From NCBI RefSeq assembly GCF_024519315.1, contig NZ_JANIIC010000018.1:62001-126000 (forward strand): a stretch of DNA of 64,000 nt, written 5' to 3'. Below the pieces are notes generated by a model. It worked only from the letters and a program-made list of their open reading frames with translations. It did no database searches and had not been told where the DNA came from. Each line of letters starts with the position of its first letter. The stretch's first letter is position 1. Below, in pieces: positions 1 to 8,525 of the stretch. Source of the DNA: Streptomyces malaysiensis subsp. samsunensis. GTDB taxonomy: Bacteria; Actinomycetota; Actinomycetes; Streptomycetales; Streptomycetaceae. The translations under genes were made by a program, and so were the position numbers.

Positions 1-409
1 GCGGGCAGTAGCCCCGGGAGAGCGCGGGCTGCCCGGCGTAGGGCGCGCCCACGATCTCGTCGCACCCCTCACGGCCGCAGGTCTGGCCGCGCGACGGGGG
101 ACGCGGATCGTCCATCACCAGGTCGCGCAGCGAGGGCAGTTCGACCCGGGGCAGGGCCAGCGGATCCTCGCCCGCCGGCCGCACGGTGAACTTCCGCGCC
201 ACATCGCGGCGGCGGGCACGGGCCGTGGTCGCGGTGGACTCGGACAGCAGAGCGGCGCCGGGCCGGGCGCCCGAGGAAGGGGGCGGCGCGGCGGGCGGGG
301 GAGTGGGGGCGGTGGGCAGTGCCCGGCGGCCGCACTCCGAGCAGAACCCCCGGGCGTTGATCCGGCCCAGGCCCTCGCCGCGGCAGTCCGGGCGGACACA
401 GCTCGTCAT
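1..409 (-). CDS. PknG-like serine/threonine kinase, N-terminal part (cut by window edge)
   Basis: Only the first 136 or so codons lie in the window; the gene runs off the left edge. The N-terminus has a Cys cluster (CVRPDC, then CSECG), a Pro/Ala-rich linker, then VELPSLRDLVMDDPR and a second cluster starting TCGREGCDE and ending near GYCP. PknG-type kinases carry such a metal-binding Cys pair in front of the kinase fold, and the stretch before it resembles the one in mycobacterial PknG. The kinase domain itself is outside the window, so the call rests on the N-terminus alone. The start ATG overlaps the stop of the upstream protease gene (ATGA), which implies translational coupling. Family knowledge: PknG senses amino-acid status and controls the TCA cycle through an FHA protein. 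Confidence 0.6.
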   Translation of the reverse strand, partial: MTSCVRPDCRGEGLGRINARGFCSECGRRALPTAPTPPPAAPPPSSGARPGAALLSESTATTARARRRDVARKFTVRPAGEDPLALPRVELPSLRDLVMDDPRPPSRGQTCGREGCDEIVGAPYAGQPALSRGYCP

Positions 410-2121
410 GGCGCCTCCCCCTCCGGCGATGTGTGCACGGCGGCCACGAACCGGTCGACGGCGCGGCGCGCCTCCGGCAGATCACAGGGCACCTCGGCCA
501 GCAGCCGCACCGCCGCGCGGTGCAGTGGGATCAGCTCCGCCCGCTCGGATTCGGCCTTGCTGCCGAGCATCGCCGTGTACGACACCAGCTGCCACTTCAG
601 CTCCTGGACCGCCGGCTGCTGGGCGTCGATCACCCGCAGCGTCTCCTCGGCCCGCTCGGCCACCGTACGGACCGAATGCTCGAACGCGGCCAGCTTGGCG
701 ACGATGCGGTGGGAGCGCAGCTCGGGGTCGGAGCGCAGCCGGGTCAGATTGATCCGCAGGGCCGTGGCGTCCTCGGCGTCCGATGACGACGAGCGGCGCG
801 CCCCGCGCCCGGCCGCCTCGTGCTCACGTCCGGTGGCGAGGGCCACCCGCCCGGCGAGCTCGTCCAGCCAGGCGTCGATCCGGGCCGCCTCGGGGCGGAA
901 CAGCCGCTCGGCCAGCCGCAGCCCCCGGGAGTGGGGGTCGCGGAAGACCAGCATCAGCCGGCCGCCCCGGTCGGCGAGCAGCTTCATGAAGCCGACCAGC
1001 GCCTGCGGGTCACGGGCGCGGTCCACGCCGACGGCCACGATGGTGAGCGGCACCGCGTTGGCCCGGACCCGGCTGAGCGGGGAGGTGTCGCCGGGGGAGC
1101 GCAGATCCATCCGGTCCGCGACCCGCAGCGCGACCTCGGTGTCGGTGCGCCCGGTGACGTCGATGGCCAGGTCCACACTGCCCAGCGGCGGTACGGTGCC
1201 GTGCGGCGCGGCGGAGACCGCGTCGTCGGGGCCGCCGCCCGACAGCTCGCGGTCGGCGAGCGTGATGGCGCGGCTGAGCGCCTCGTACCGCGCGTGGTCG
1301 TCGTCCTCGATGACCACGGTCTCCACGTCCGTGATGCCCGTGCGCCCGGTCAGGGGCTCCCGGCGCAGCCATACGGCGAGCCGCTGGGCGAAGCCGATGT
1401 CCTGGACGCCGGTGGTCAGCCGGGAGACCAGCGGCCGGTCCACCCCGGGGTCCCCGCGCACCCACCGGTGGACCACCGGCAGATGGCGCACGATCGTCTC
1501 GACCGGGATCATGTACGAGACGCTGAGGCGCTCGGCGGAGGGGATGTCGACGGGGTCGTCGTAGCGGCTCACGACCACGCCGATGACATGCCGCGTGGCC
1601 TCGTCCTCCACCCCGGCGCCGCTGAAGCCCCTACGGACCACATCCCGGGGCGACTTGGGGTCGAGCCCCACCCACTCCGCGCGGGGGCCGACCCGCCCGG
1701 CGGTCTTCGCGCGCAGATAGTGGCCGTTGTCGAGCCCCTTCGGGAAGCCGCCCATCCACACCGGCCGGCCGAGCACCGGCGGCAGCCGGTAGAGCGGCGC
1801 GGCGTGCTCGGCGGGCTGCGGCCGGCCGAGCCGCAGCAGCGCCACATCGCCGCATCCGTCGGAGCGCTGGGGCACCCAGCAGCCGTCGGCGACGCGCGCG
1901 GGGACGGGCTCGGCGTCGGCCACCTCGACCAGGTCGACCAGCACCTCGGTGGCGGGCACCGGAAGCCCGTCGTCGGGGATCACATGGGCGCACGTGAGCA
2001 CCGTGTCGCTGCCCAGAAGGACTCCGGCGCCCAGGACGTCACCGGCCGAGCTACGGATTCTCACCCGCCATGTGCCCCCGCTGGAGGTCGCATCGGCGGT
2101 AATGCCCATTTCCGCCTCCAT
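406..2121 (-). CDS. trypsin-like serine protease with long C-terminal region
   Basis: The predicted protein has 571 residues. The first 215 or so form a trypsin/HtrA-like fold with a visible triad: His46 in TCAHVI, Asp92 in GDVALLRL and Ser167 in GFSGAG. No signal peptide or membrane segment is seen, so it is probably cytoplasmic. The remaining 350 residues are not a family I can name; the part around LTIVAVGVDRARDP looks like an alpha/beta segment, and the C-terminus is helical with a coiled-coil tendency. The start chosen is ATG at 2121; a second ATG at 2109 is possible. Longer upstream reading has no homologous look. The stop overlaps the start of the PknG-like kinase, so the two are one transcription unit and probably work together. 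Confidence 0.8.
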   Translation of the reverse strand: MEAEMGITADATSSGGTWRVRIRSSAGDVLGAGVLLGSDTVLTCAHVIPDDGLPVPATEVLVDLVEVADAEPVPARVADGCWVPQRSDGCGDVALLRLGRPQPAEHAAPLYRLPPVLGRPVWMGGFPKGLDNGHYLRAKTAGRVGPRAEWVGLDPKSPRDVVRRGFSGAGVEDEATRHVIGVVVSRYDDPVDIPSAERLSVSYMIPVETIVRHLPVVHRWVRGDPGVDRPLVSRLTTGVQDIGFAQRLAVWLRREPLTGRTGITDVETVVIEDDDHARYEALSRAITLADRELSGGGPDDAVSAAPHGTVPPLGSVDLAIDVTGRTDTEVALRVADRMDLRSPGDTSPLSRVRANAVPLTIVAVGVDRARDPQALVGFMKLLADRGGRLMLVFRDPHSRGLRLAERLFRPEAARIDAWLDELAGRVALATGREHEAAGRGARRSSSSDAEDATALRINLTRLRSDPELRSHRIVAKLAAFEHSVRTVAERAEETLRVIDAQQPAVQELKWQLVSYTAMLGSKAESERAELIPLHRAAVRLLAEVPCDLPEARRAVDRFVAAVHTSPEGEAP

Positions 2122-2298
2122 GTGGCAAGAGCATACGCCCGGGACGTACGGAAGCGACCCGTCCGTCTTTTGGGTCACGGGAACGGGTGAGGGGCGGGCC
2201 CAGGGCCGCATAGGGGCGTGCCGGAGTGGTACGGAGCGGGATGGCAGGCCCGGCGCGTACGGTGCACGGCGCCGCCCGTCGCACGCGCCCGGCCATTC

Positions 2299-2337
2299 GG
2301 GTGACGTAGCGTCACCCACCTTGTGGTGCGCTACGTC
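2299..2337. promoter_or_regulatory. nested inverted repeats upstream of the protease gene
   Basis: The 438 bp between the protease start and the IPT/TIG remnant hold no gene. Within them, GGGTGACG-TAG-CGTCACCC (2299-2317) is a perfect 8-bp inverted repeat. It overlaps a second one: GACGTAGCG (2303-2311) pairs with CGCTACGTC (2329-2337), and CACC-TTGT-GGTG lies inside it. The site is about 180-215 bp upstream of the protease start, so it may be an operator for the protease-kinase unit. No regulator can be assigned. Confidence 0.4.
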
Positions 2338-2559
2338 GGATGGATTACTGAAAGTGTGTGGTGGGACCCCCGCCGGTTTCCTTCGGCGCTGGGGCGCCGC
2401 ACCCTCGCCGGAGCCGGGCGCCAGGCGTACCGCGAGGAGGACCGGGCGGGTGCCCCAAAGCCCGCTGCCGCGCACCGGATTCCGTGAGCGCGAGCGGGTC
2501 CAGCCCGTCCGGTCCCGTCCACCTCCGTGCCCCGCCCTCATCCCAGGAGGGAGTGCGCC

Positions 2560-2857
2560 ATGCCTTACGGGCGTCACCGCCGTCACTTTCGGGTCGACCC
2601 CAGCCCTGTCGTTCACCGTCGTCTCGGCCACCCAGATCACCGCCGTCGCCCCGCCGGGGCCCGCCGGTCCGGCGCAGATCACGGTGACCACGCCGGGCGG
2701 CACCAGCAACGGCGTGACGTACTTCTACGTCGGCGTTCCCACCCTCACCGCCGTCGCGCCGCCCGGGTCCGCCGGGCCGGTGAATGTGACGGTCACCACG
2801 CCCGGCGGCACCAGCAACAGCCTCGTCTACAACCGCCTGGGGCCGCCCGAGATCTAG
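2560..2857 (+). pseudogene. decayed IPT/TIG-domain protein gene
   Basis: A strong ribosome binding site (AGGAGGG, 2545-2551) precedes ATG CCT at 2560, but the frame it opens is unlike any protein. In a different frame, from 2564 to the TAG at 2855, the sequence reads as the last part of one IPT/TIG repeat plus a further partial one (TAVTFGSTPALSFTVVSATQ, then VTTPGGTSN twice). IPT/TIG repeats are immunoglobulin-like folds of secreted proteins. The simplest reading is an internal deletion that joined the first codons to the C-terminal repeats out of frame, leaving the start region intact. It ends on the convergent stop of the ribosomal protection gene. Confidence 0.65.
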
Positions 2858-4815
2858 GCCCCGGGGGCCGCCCCGGCGCGCAGCGGCCGGTCGGCGCACG
2901 GCCGGGACCACCACACCCCCTCGCCGTGCGTCAGCCGGGGCAGGACCTGCTCGAAACCGTGCACCCGGCGGGCCGGGAGCTCGCCCCGGACCAGCCATCC
3001 CGTGGCACCGTCCACGCTCTCGCCGATGTCCGCCTCGGCGGCGGCGAGGTGGGCGGTGACCGCGGCCAGCGCCTCGGGCGGAAGCTCCAGCTCGAAGGCG
3101 TGGTACGGCTCGTACACCCGCCACCCCGCCCGCTCCAGGGCCTCCCCGAGCACCACGGGGGTGATGTCGCGGAAGTCGGCCGCGGTGCTCATCGGGCCGA
3201 TGAAACCGGAGCGCACGAGGACGACCCGGCAGTCCGTCACCGAACGCCCGCGCGGTCCGTGGAGCAGCGTCTCGTACACGGTCTCCTCGATCGCGTTGTG
3301 GAACGCGCGGGGCAGCGCGCCCAGTTCGGTCTCGTAGCCGAAGACCGCCCCGGCGCCGCGCTCGGTGGGTTCGACGCGCAGCCCGACGGTCGCCCACAGC
3401 CCGGTGTGGTCGAAACGCGCGATCTCATGAACGGCCTCGCCGACCCCCGAGGGGCGTTCGACGAGCACGGGCCGGCTCGGTTCGAAGTCCGCCTCGATGC
3501 CGTAGTCCTGGACCAGCGTGGCCGCGATGATCTCCTTCTGCACCTCGCCGTACAGCAGTACCGAGGTGGCCCCGCCCGGCATCGCCCGCGCGTGGATCAG
3601 CGGATCCTGGTCGGCCAGGTCGAGCAGCGCGGTGTGCAGCCGGGACGCGGCGGTGGCGCCGGGCTCGCGCGCGCGGACGAGGGTCTGGAGGCTGGGCGCG
3701 GCGAAGTGCCGCCGGTCCGACGCGGTGTCATGGACGGGCCCGAGCCGGTCGCCGACCCGGACCCCGGGCAGCCCCCTGACCCGCGCGATGTTCCCGGCGG
3801 TCAGCGGCCCCCGTGCGGCGCCCGCCCGTCCGATGACCTCCAGCGCGGTGATCTGCCCGGTGTGCTCGGTCGGGGCGCCGCCGGGCTCGCGGCGGTGCAG
3901 GGTCACCCGCTGTCGCAGCGTCACCTCACCGGAGAACAGCCGCAGATACGCCGTACGGCCGCCGCGGGCGCCGCCCCGATCACCGCCCGTGCCGCCTCCG
4001 CCGCGTTCGACGGCGAAGACCGTGCCCCGCGGCTCCGTGCCGCCCGGCGCGGGCGGCACCAGCCGTGCGACCCCCTCGACCAGGTCCGCGACGCCCGCGC
4101 CGCTGAGCGCCGAGCCGAAGAAGACCGGATGCGCCAGCCCCTCCGCCGTACGGGACGCGAGCGCGGCCCACACCTCCTCGGCCGAGGGGAGCGGACCGTC
4201 CACGACCCGTGCGAGCATCGCGTCGTCGATCTCGGCCAGCACCTCGGCCGCCTCGGCGCGCACCCCCGGATCGTCGAACGAACGCGGCCGGACGTGCGCG
4301 TTCCGTGTGCCCGGGGCGCGTACCGCCGTCAGGGGGACGAGATGTGGGGCCAGGGCACGGCGGATGTCGGCGAGCAGCCCCTCGTCGCGGGCGCCCGCAC
4401 GGTCGATCTTGTTGATGAAGAGCAGCACCGGAAGCCGCAGCCGCCGCAGCGTCTTCATCAGCACCCGGGTCTGTGCCTGGACGCCCTCGACGGCGGACAG
4501 CACGAGCACCGCGCCGTCGAGCACCCCGAGGGCGCGTTCGACCTCGGCGATGAAGTCGGAGTGACCGGGGGTGTCGATCAGATTGATCTGGGTGTCCCCG
4601 GCGGTGAGGGACGCGACCGCGGTCCGCACGGTGATGCCGCGCCGCCGCTCGATCTCGCCGGTGTCGGTCTGGGTGTCCCCGGCGTCGACGCTGCCGAGCC
4701 GGTCGATCACCCCGGCGTCGTAGAGCAGCCGCTCGGTCAGGCTGGTCTTACCGGCGTCGACATGGGCGAGCACGCCGATGTTGAGGGTCCGCGAGACCCG
4801 TGGAGAGCTGGGCAT
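2854..4815 (-). CDS. tetracycline resistance ribosomal protection GTPase (TetM/OtrA type)
   Basis: The 653-residue protein is an EF-G-like translational GTPase. G motifs are at the N-terminus: AHVDAGKTS (P-loop), RRGITVRTA (switch I), DTPGHSDF and NKIDRAG. Its length and the domain order after the G domain fit TetM/OtrA proteins, which remove tetracycline from the ribosomal A site, rather than EF-G (about 700 residues). The start is placed at ATG 4815 (MPSSPRVSRTLNIGVLAHVD), because homology begins right there; a longer reading upstream is Arg/Pro-rich and covers repeats. Streptomycetes often carry several such genes, and not all give clear resistance. A small ORF overlaps the start and may be a regulatory leader (4748-4882). 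The gene converges on the IPT/TIG remnant, sharing stop bases. Confidence 0.85.
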   Translation of the reverse strand: MPSSPRVSRTLNIGVLAHVDAGKTSLTERLLYDAGVIDRLGSVDAGDTQTDTGEIERRRGITVRTAVASLTAGDTQINLIDTPGHSDFIAEVERALGVLDGAVLVLSAVEGVQAQTRVLMKTLRRLRLPVLLFINKIDRAGARDEGLLADIRRALAPHLVPLTAVRAPGTRNAHVRPRSFDDPGVRAEAAEVLAEIDDAMLARVVDGPLPSAEEVWAALASRTAEGLAHPVFFGSALSGAGVADLVEGVARLVPPAPGGTEPRGTVFAVERGGGGTGGDRGGARGGRTAYLRLFSGEVTLRQRVTLHRREPGGAPTEHTGQITALEVIGRAGAARGPLTAGNIARVRGLPGVRVGDRLGPVHDTASDRRHFAAPSLQTLVRAREPGATAASRLHTALLDLADQDPLIHARAMPGGATSVLLYGEVQKEIIAATLVQDYGIEADFEPSRPVLVERPSGVGEAVHEIARFDHTGLWATVGLRVEPTERGAGAVFGYETELGALPRAFHNAIEETVYETLLHGPRGRSVTDCRVVLVRSGFIGPMSTAADFRDITPVVLGEALERAGWRVYEPYHAFELELPPEALAAVTAHLAAAEADIGESVDGATGWLVRGELPARRVHGFEQVLPRLTHGEGVWWSRPCADRPLRAGAAPGA

Positions 4816-4882
4816 GGATGCTGAAGTCCTCGAAAACGGTCGTCCGGTGGGGGCGCTGGGTCGTTTCGAGGAATCGGCGCAT
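4748..4882 (-). CDS. possible 44-residue leader peptide ORF of the ribosomal protection gene
   Basis: An ATG at 4882 sits 6 nt behind a good AGGAG and opens a 44-codon frame beginning MRRFLETTQRPHRTTVFEDF. It runs through the start of the ribosomal protection gene at 4815 and stops at 4748 in another frame. Ribosome-targeting resistance genes are often controlled by upstream ORFs whose translation senses the drug, so a leader role is plausible. This is inference; the peptide could simply be an untranslated frame. Confidence 0.35.
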   Translation of the reverse strand: MRRFLETTQRPHRTTVFEDFSIHAQLSTGLADPQHRRARPCRRR

Positions 4883-4906
4883 CGGTCGCTCCTGCTCGTA
4901 GAGGCT

Positions 4907-4946
4907 CGCGGACGTTCGCGGACGTTTCGCGGACGTTCGCGGACGT
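4907..4946. repeat. four copies of CGCGGACGT in the leader region
   Basis: CGCGGACGT occurs at 4907-4915, 4917-4925, 4928-4936 and 4938-4946, with 1-2 bp between copies, just upstream of the leader ORF start. It lies in the untranslated region of the ribosomal protection gene and may be replication slippage or a repeated protein-binding site. Confidence 0.6.
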
Positions 4947-5099
4947 GAGGTCGCGGACATCCTGGACACGGAGGCGGGCGGAGGCAACCGATTTTCCGGC
5001 GGACCGCCGGGAGAACCGCCCAGGGCCCTCTCGACAACTCCCGCCGCTGCCCCGACCCTTCGTAAGCGACGGGGGCCGGCGCGGCGGAGGGGACTGACG

Positions 5100-6566
5100 A
5101 TGCGGCGCAGAACGCTTCTGGCGGCGGCGGGCACCACCGTGCTCGGCACCGCGCTCACGACCGGCACCGCCCGGGCCGACGAGGCCATCGGCGTCGACCC
5201 CGGCACCGACCACGGGGTCTGGGAGGGCTGGGGCACCTCGCTCGCCTGGTGGGCCAATCTCTTCGGGCGGCGCGACGACTTCGCCGATCTCTTCTTCACC
5301 ACCGAGGCGGTGGGCTACGGCGGCCGGTCGCTGCCCGGTCTCGGGCTGAACATCGCCCGCTACAACCTCGGCGGCTGCGCCTGGACCAGCGCGGGGGGCG
5401 AGTCCATGGTGGCCTCGCCCAACATCCCCCGGTTCAAGCAGATCGAGGGCTACTGGCACGACTGGAGCAGCGAGGACCCCGCCTCCCCGGCCTGGCACTG
5501 GGACGCCGACGCGGTCCAGCGGGCGGCGCTGGTCAAGGCCGTTCAGCGGGGTGCCGTCGCCGAGCTGTTCGCCAACTCGCCCATGTGGTGGATGTGTCTC
5601 AACCACAACCCGTCGGGCGCGGCGGACGGCGGCAACAACCTCCAGCCCTGGAACCACCGCCAGTTCGCGCTCCATCTCGCCACCACCGCCCGCTACGCCC
5701 AGGACCACTGGGGCGTCCGCTTCGCCACCGTCGAGGCGTTCAACGAGCCGTCCTCCGCCTGGTGGAAGGCGGACGGCACGCAGGAGGGCTGCCATATCGA
5801 CGCGTCGGTCCAGCGGGCCGTCCTCGGCCATCTGCGCACCGAACTCGACGCGCGCGGGCTGACCGGCACCCGGATCTCGGCCTCGGACGAGACCGGTTAC
5901 GACCTGGCCCGTACCACCTGGAACTCCTTCGACACGGCCACCCGCGCCCTGGTCGACCAGGTCAATGTGCACGGCTACCAGGGCTCGGGCGGCCGCCGCG
6001 ATCTGCTGTACCTGGATGTACGCGCGGCGGGCAAGAAGCTGTGGAACTCCGAGACCGGCGACAAGGACGGCACGGGCCTCACCCTGGCCACCAACCTCTG
6101 CCTCGATTTCCGCTGGCTGCACCCCACCGCGTGGTCGTACTGGCAGGTCATGGACCCCGGCGCGGGCTGGGCGCTGATCCACTACGACCCGGACACCGCC
6201 CAGCCCGGCGCCGTGCAGCCCAAGTACTACGTGCTCGCCCAGTTCACCCGCCACGTCCGCCCCCGGATGCGGATCCTGGAGACCGGCTCGGACCACGCGG
6301 TCGCCGCGTACGACCCGGGCGCGCGGCGGCTCGTGCTCGTCGCCGTCAACCCCGGCGCCGCGCAGACGCTGACCTTCGATCTGTCCCGCTTCGGCCGGGT
6401 CACCGGGGGCACGGGCGGGCTGGTGCCGCGCTGGTCCACCCAGACCTCCGGCGCGGGCGATCTCTACACCCCGCGCCAGGACACGGCGCTGGACGGCAAG
6501 CGGCTGAGCGTTCCGTTCGCCGAGAAGTCGGTGCAGACGTTCCAGATCGACGGGGCGAGCGAGTAG
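5100..6566 (+). CDS. secreted GH30 endo-beta-1,6-galactanase-like glycosidase
   Basis: The 488-residue protein starts MRRRTLLAAAGTTVLGTALT, a Tat-like signal peptide ending near ARA-DEA, so it is exported. The mature part reads as a GH30 (beta/alpha)8 barrel with a beta side domain. EAFNEPSSAWW around residues 216-226 carries the acid/base Glu, and WNSETGDKDG near 317-326 carries the likely nucleophile Glu. WEGWGTSLAWWANLFG near the N-terminus and the NSPMWWM stretch match actinobacterial endo-beta-1,6-galactanases, which act on arabinogalactan side chains. The exact substrate is inferred from similarity only. It stands alone, divergent from the ribosomal protection gene and convergent with a TetR gene. 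Confidence 0.8.
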   Translation: MRRRTLLAAAGTTVLGTALTTGTARADEAIGVDPGTDHGVWEGWGTSLAWWANLFGRRDDFADLFFTTEAVGYGGRSLPGLGLNIARYNLGGCAWTSAGGESMVASPNIPRFKQIEGYWHDWSSEDPASPAWHWDADAVQRAALVKAVQRGAVAELFANSPMWWMCLNHNPSGAADGGNNLQPWNHRQFALHLATTARYAQDHWGVRFATVEAFNEPSSAWWKADGTQEGCHIDASVQRAVLGHLRTELDARGLTGTRISASDETGYDLARTTWNSFDTATRALVDQVNVHGYQGSGGRRDLLYLDVRAAGKKLWNSETGDKDGTGLTLATNLCLDFRWLHPTAWSYWQVMDPGAGWALIHYDPDTAQPGAVQPKYYVLAQFTRHVRPRMRILETGSDHAVAAYDPGARRLVLVAVNPGAAQTLTFDLSRFGRVTGGTGGLVPRWSTQTSGAGDLYTPRQDTALDGKRLSVPFAEKSVQTFQIDGASE

Positions 6567-6578
6567 GCCCCCGGGGCG

Positions 6579-7187
6579 CTACGCGGCGAGATGGCGGACG
6601 AGGCGGCGCAGCTGCTCCTCCCACCGCTCCCGGAACTCCGGCGAGTCCGGCTCGATGCCGAAGATCTGGCGGACGGCGTGCGGCATCGTGGCCGGTACGG
6701 AGACGGCGGCGTAGCACATCAGCAGTACGGCGGCCGGGTCGAGGTCGTCGGCCAGCTCGCCGGCCGCCTGCCGGCGCCGCATGTCGGACAGGTCCTCGGG
6801 CTGCTCCTCCGCCACCTCACCGGTCAGCGCGCGCCAGACGGCCAGCCGGATGCCGCGAGGGTCGTCGAACACCTCCCGGAGGTAGCGGACGACCAGCTCC
6901 TCGAAGGGGACCGAGGGGTCGTTGAAGGTCGCCTCGCGCTTCAGCCACTCGCGGCCCAGCTCCTGGTAGATGCCCTCCTTACCGCCGAAGTGGTAGGCGA
7001 TCAGCTGCTTGTTGACGCCCGCCCGGTCCGCGATGTCCTGGACGCGGGCGCCCGCGAACCCCTTCTCGGAGAACTCGTCCCTGGCCGCCTCCAGCAGCAG
7101 CCGCCGGGAGCGCTCCGGGTCCAGCTTGCGCTCCTCGGGCGTGGGGGCGCGGCGGGGCCTCTTGGGCGTCCCCTGCATCGTCGTCAT
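6579..7187 (-). CDS. TetR/AcrR-family transcriptional regulator
   Basis: The 202-residue protein has an N-terminal TetR HTH (LLLEAARDEFSEKGFAGARV, then VQDIADRAGVNKQLIAYHFG) at about residues 28-75, with the usual helical ligand-binding C-terminus. A Lys/Arg-rich extension of about 25 residues precedes it. It is divergent from the NmrA-like gene, with the shared 147-bp region carrying an inverted repeat. It most likely represses itself and that gene. The inducer is unknown. A second ATG at 7178 is an alternative start. Confidence 0.9.
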   Translation of the reverse strand: MTTMQGTPKRPRRAPTPEERKLDPERSRRLLLEAARDEFSEKGFAGARVQDIADRAGVNKQLIAYHFGGKEGIYQELGREWLKREATFNDPSVPFEELVVRYLREVFDDPRGIRLAVWRALTGEVAEEQPEDLSDMRRRQAAGELADDLDPAAVLLMCYAAVSVPATMPHAVRQIFGIEPDSPEFRERWEEQLRRLVRHLAA

Positions 7188-7269
7188 CTCCTCTTCCTCG
7201 GCCCGGACCTCGGCCCGGACAGGCTAGCCGGGGGCTCCCGCCATGCTCTCATCTATATGTTTGACAACA

Positions 7270-7285
7270 TCATCCGTTTGGATGA
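7270..7285. promoter_or_regulatory. inverted-repeat operator between TetR and NmrA-like genes
   Basis: TCATCC-GTTT-GGATGA is a perfect 6-4-6 inverted repeat about 50 bp upstream of the NmrA-like start. A TTGACA hexamer (7261-7266), a candidate -35 box, lies just before it, so a bound repressor would block the promoter. The divergent TetR protein is the natural candidate. Confidence 0.55.
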
Positions 7286-7334
7286 ACCTGGCTGCGGCTA
7301 CGTACGGATCGCAGGACAGGCAAGGAGATTCATC

Positions 7335-8162
7335 ATGTTCGTGGTGACCGGAGCCACCGGAAACGTCGGCGGCCATGTGGTGAAGGAGCTGGCCGACGCG
7401 GGCGCCGAGGTGCTCGCGCTCACCCGCGACCCCGAGGCGGCCCGGCTGCCCGAGGGCGTACGGGCGGCCCGGACCGATGAGCTGCCCCTGGACGGTGCCA
7501 CGGGGCTGTTCCTCAACCCCGCCGTGGTGTGGCAGGTGGGGATCGGCAAGCTCCTGGAGCGGGCCAAGGAGAGCGGGGTGCGGCGGATCGTGATGCTCTC
7601 CTCGTCCTCCGTCCTGGCCGACCTCGACCCCGAGGAGAACCCGATCGGCGCCCGCCACCGCGCGCTGGAGGCCGATGTCGAGGCCACGGGGCTGGAGTGG
7701 ACGTTCGTCCGGCCGGGCGCCTTCGCCGCGAACGCCATGCAGTGGGTGGACCAGATCAAGGCCGGGGACGCGGTGTACGGGCCGTACGCCGGGGCGCAGA
7801 TGGCACCCATCCACGAGGCCGACATGGGCGCGGTCGCCGCCCGCGCCCTGCTCGCCGACGACCTGGTCGGCCAGTCGCCCGAGCTGACCGGGCCCGAGTC
7901 GCTGAGCTTCGCCGATCAGGTGCGCATCATCGGCGAGGTGATCGGGCGGCCGCTGCGGTACGAGGAGATCTCGCACGAGGCGGCGCGGGAGCGGATGGCG
8001 CACGGCTTCGTCACGCCGGAGATGGCGGATTCGCTGCTGCGTGTCTTCGCGGAGTGCGTGGACCGGCCGCAGCCGATCTCACCGGAGGTGGAGCGGGTCA
8101 CGGGGCGTCCCGGGCGTACGTTCGCGCAGTGGGTGGAGGACCGCGCGGCCGCCTTCCGCTGA
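7335..8162 (+). CDS. NmrA-like NAD(P)-binding Rossmann oxidoreductase
   Basis: The 275-residue protein opens with MFVVTGATGNVGGHVVKEL, the TGxxGxxG dinucleotide-binding motif of atypical SDR/NmrA proteins. Other atypical SDR features are the stretch RRIVMLSSSSV and FVRPGAFAANAMQW. The lack of the classical YxxxK pair fits NmrA/HSCARG-like redox sensors or quinone reductases. ATG 7335 follows AAGGAGA at a good distance. The gene is divergent from the TetR gene and is probably its target. Confidence 0.85.
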   Translation: MFVVTGATGNVGGHVVKELADAGAEVLALTRDPEAARLPEGVRAARTDELPLDGATGLFLNPAVVWQVGIGKLLERAKESGVRRIVMLSSSSVLADLDPEENPIGARHRALEADVEATGLEWTFVRPGAFAANAMQWVDQIKAGDAVYGPYAGAQMAPIHEADMGAVAARALLADDLVGQSPELTGPESLSFADQVRIIGEVIGRPLRYEEISHEAARERMAHGFVTPEMADSLLRVFAECVDRPQPISPEVERVTGRPGRTFAQWVEDRAAAFR

Positions 8163-8232
8163 GGCGCCGGCCGCGCCGGGACCTGACGGCGTGCCGGGAC
8201 CCGGGACCCGGGACCGGGTGGCCGGGCCAGTC

Positions 8233-8434
8233 GCGCCTGCGGCGGGCCTTTTCCCCTACCCGCCCCTTCCCGAACCATGGGGCTCCGCCCCCTGGACCCC
8301 GGACGCCCTTCGGGCGTGTCCTCAATCGCCGGACGGGCTGAAATCAGCCCCTCCGGCGATTGAGGAGCGGGGTCCGGGGCGGAGCCCCGGTTGCGGGAAG
8401 GGGCGGGTAGGGGAAAGGCCCGCCGCAGGCGCGC
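8233..8434. repeat. 200-bp composite inverted repeat filling an intergenic gap
   Basis: The 363-bp gap between the NmrA-like and Ku genes holds no gene. Its core is a long palindrome-like element: the outer arm 8233-8272 matches the reverse complement of 8394-8434 with one base difference in a T run. Inside are a shorter arm pair built on GGGGCTCCGCCCC/GGGGCGGAGCCCC and a central hairpin AATCGCCGG...CCGGCGATT around GGGCTGAAATCAGCCC. As RNA it would fold into one long stem and could end transcription from both sides. Its modular look suggests an intergenic repeat family of streptomycetes. Confidence 0.75.
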
Positions 8435-8525
8435 TATGCCAGGGGTGGGTCCTGTCCGTACGCCTGGACGGCGCGCGGAACGCTCCGCGCCGGGCGGCGC
8501 GCACTCGCCAGGTGCCACGCCCGCC

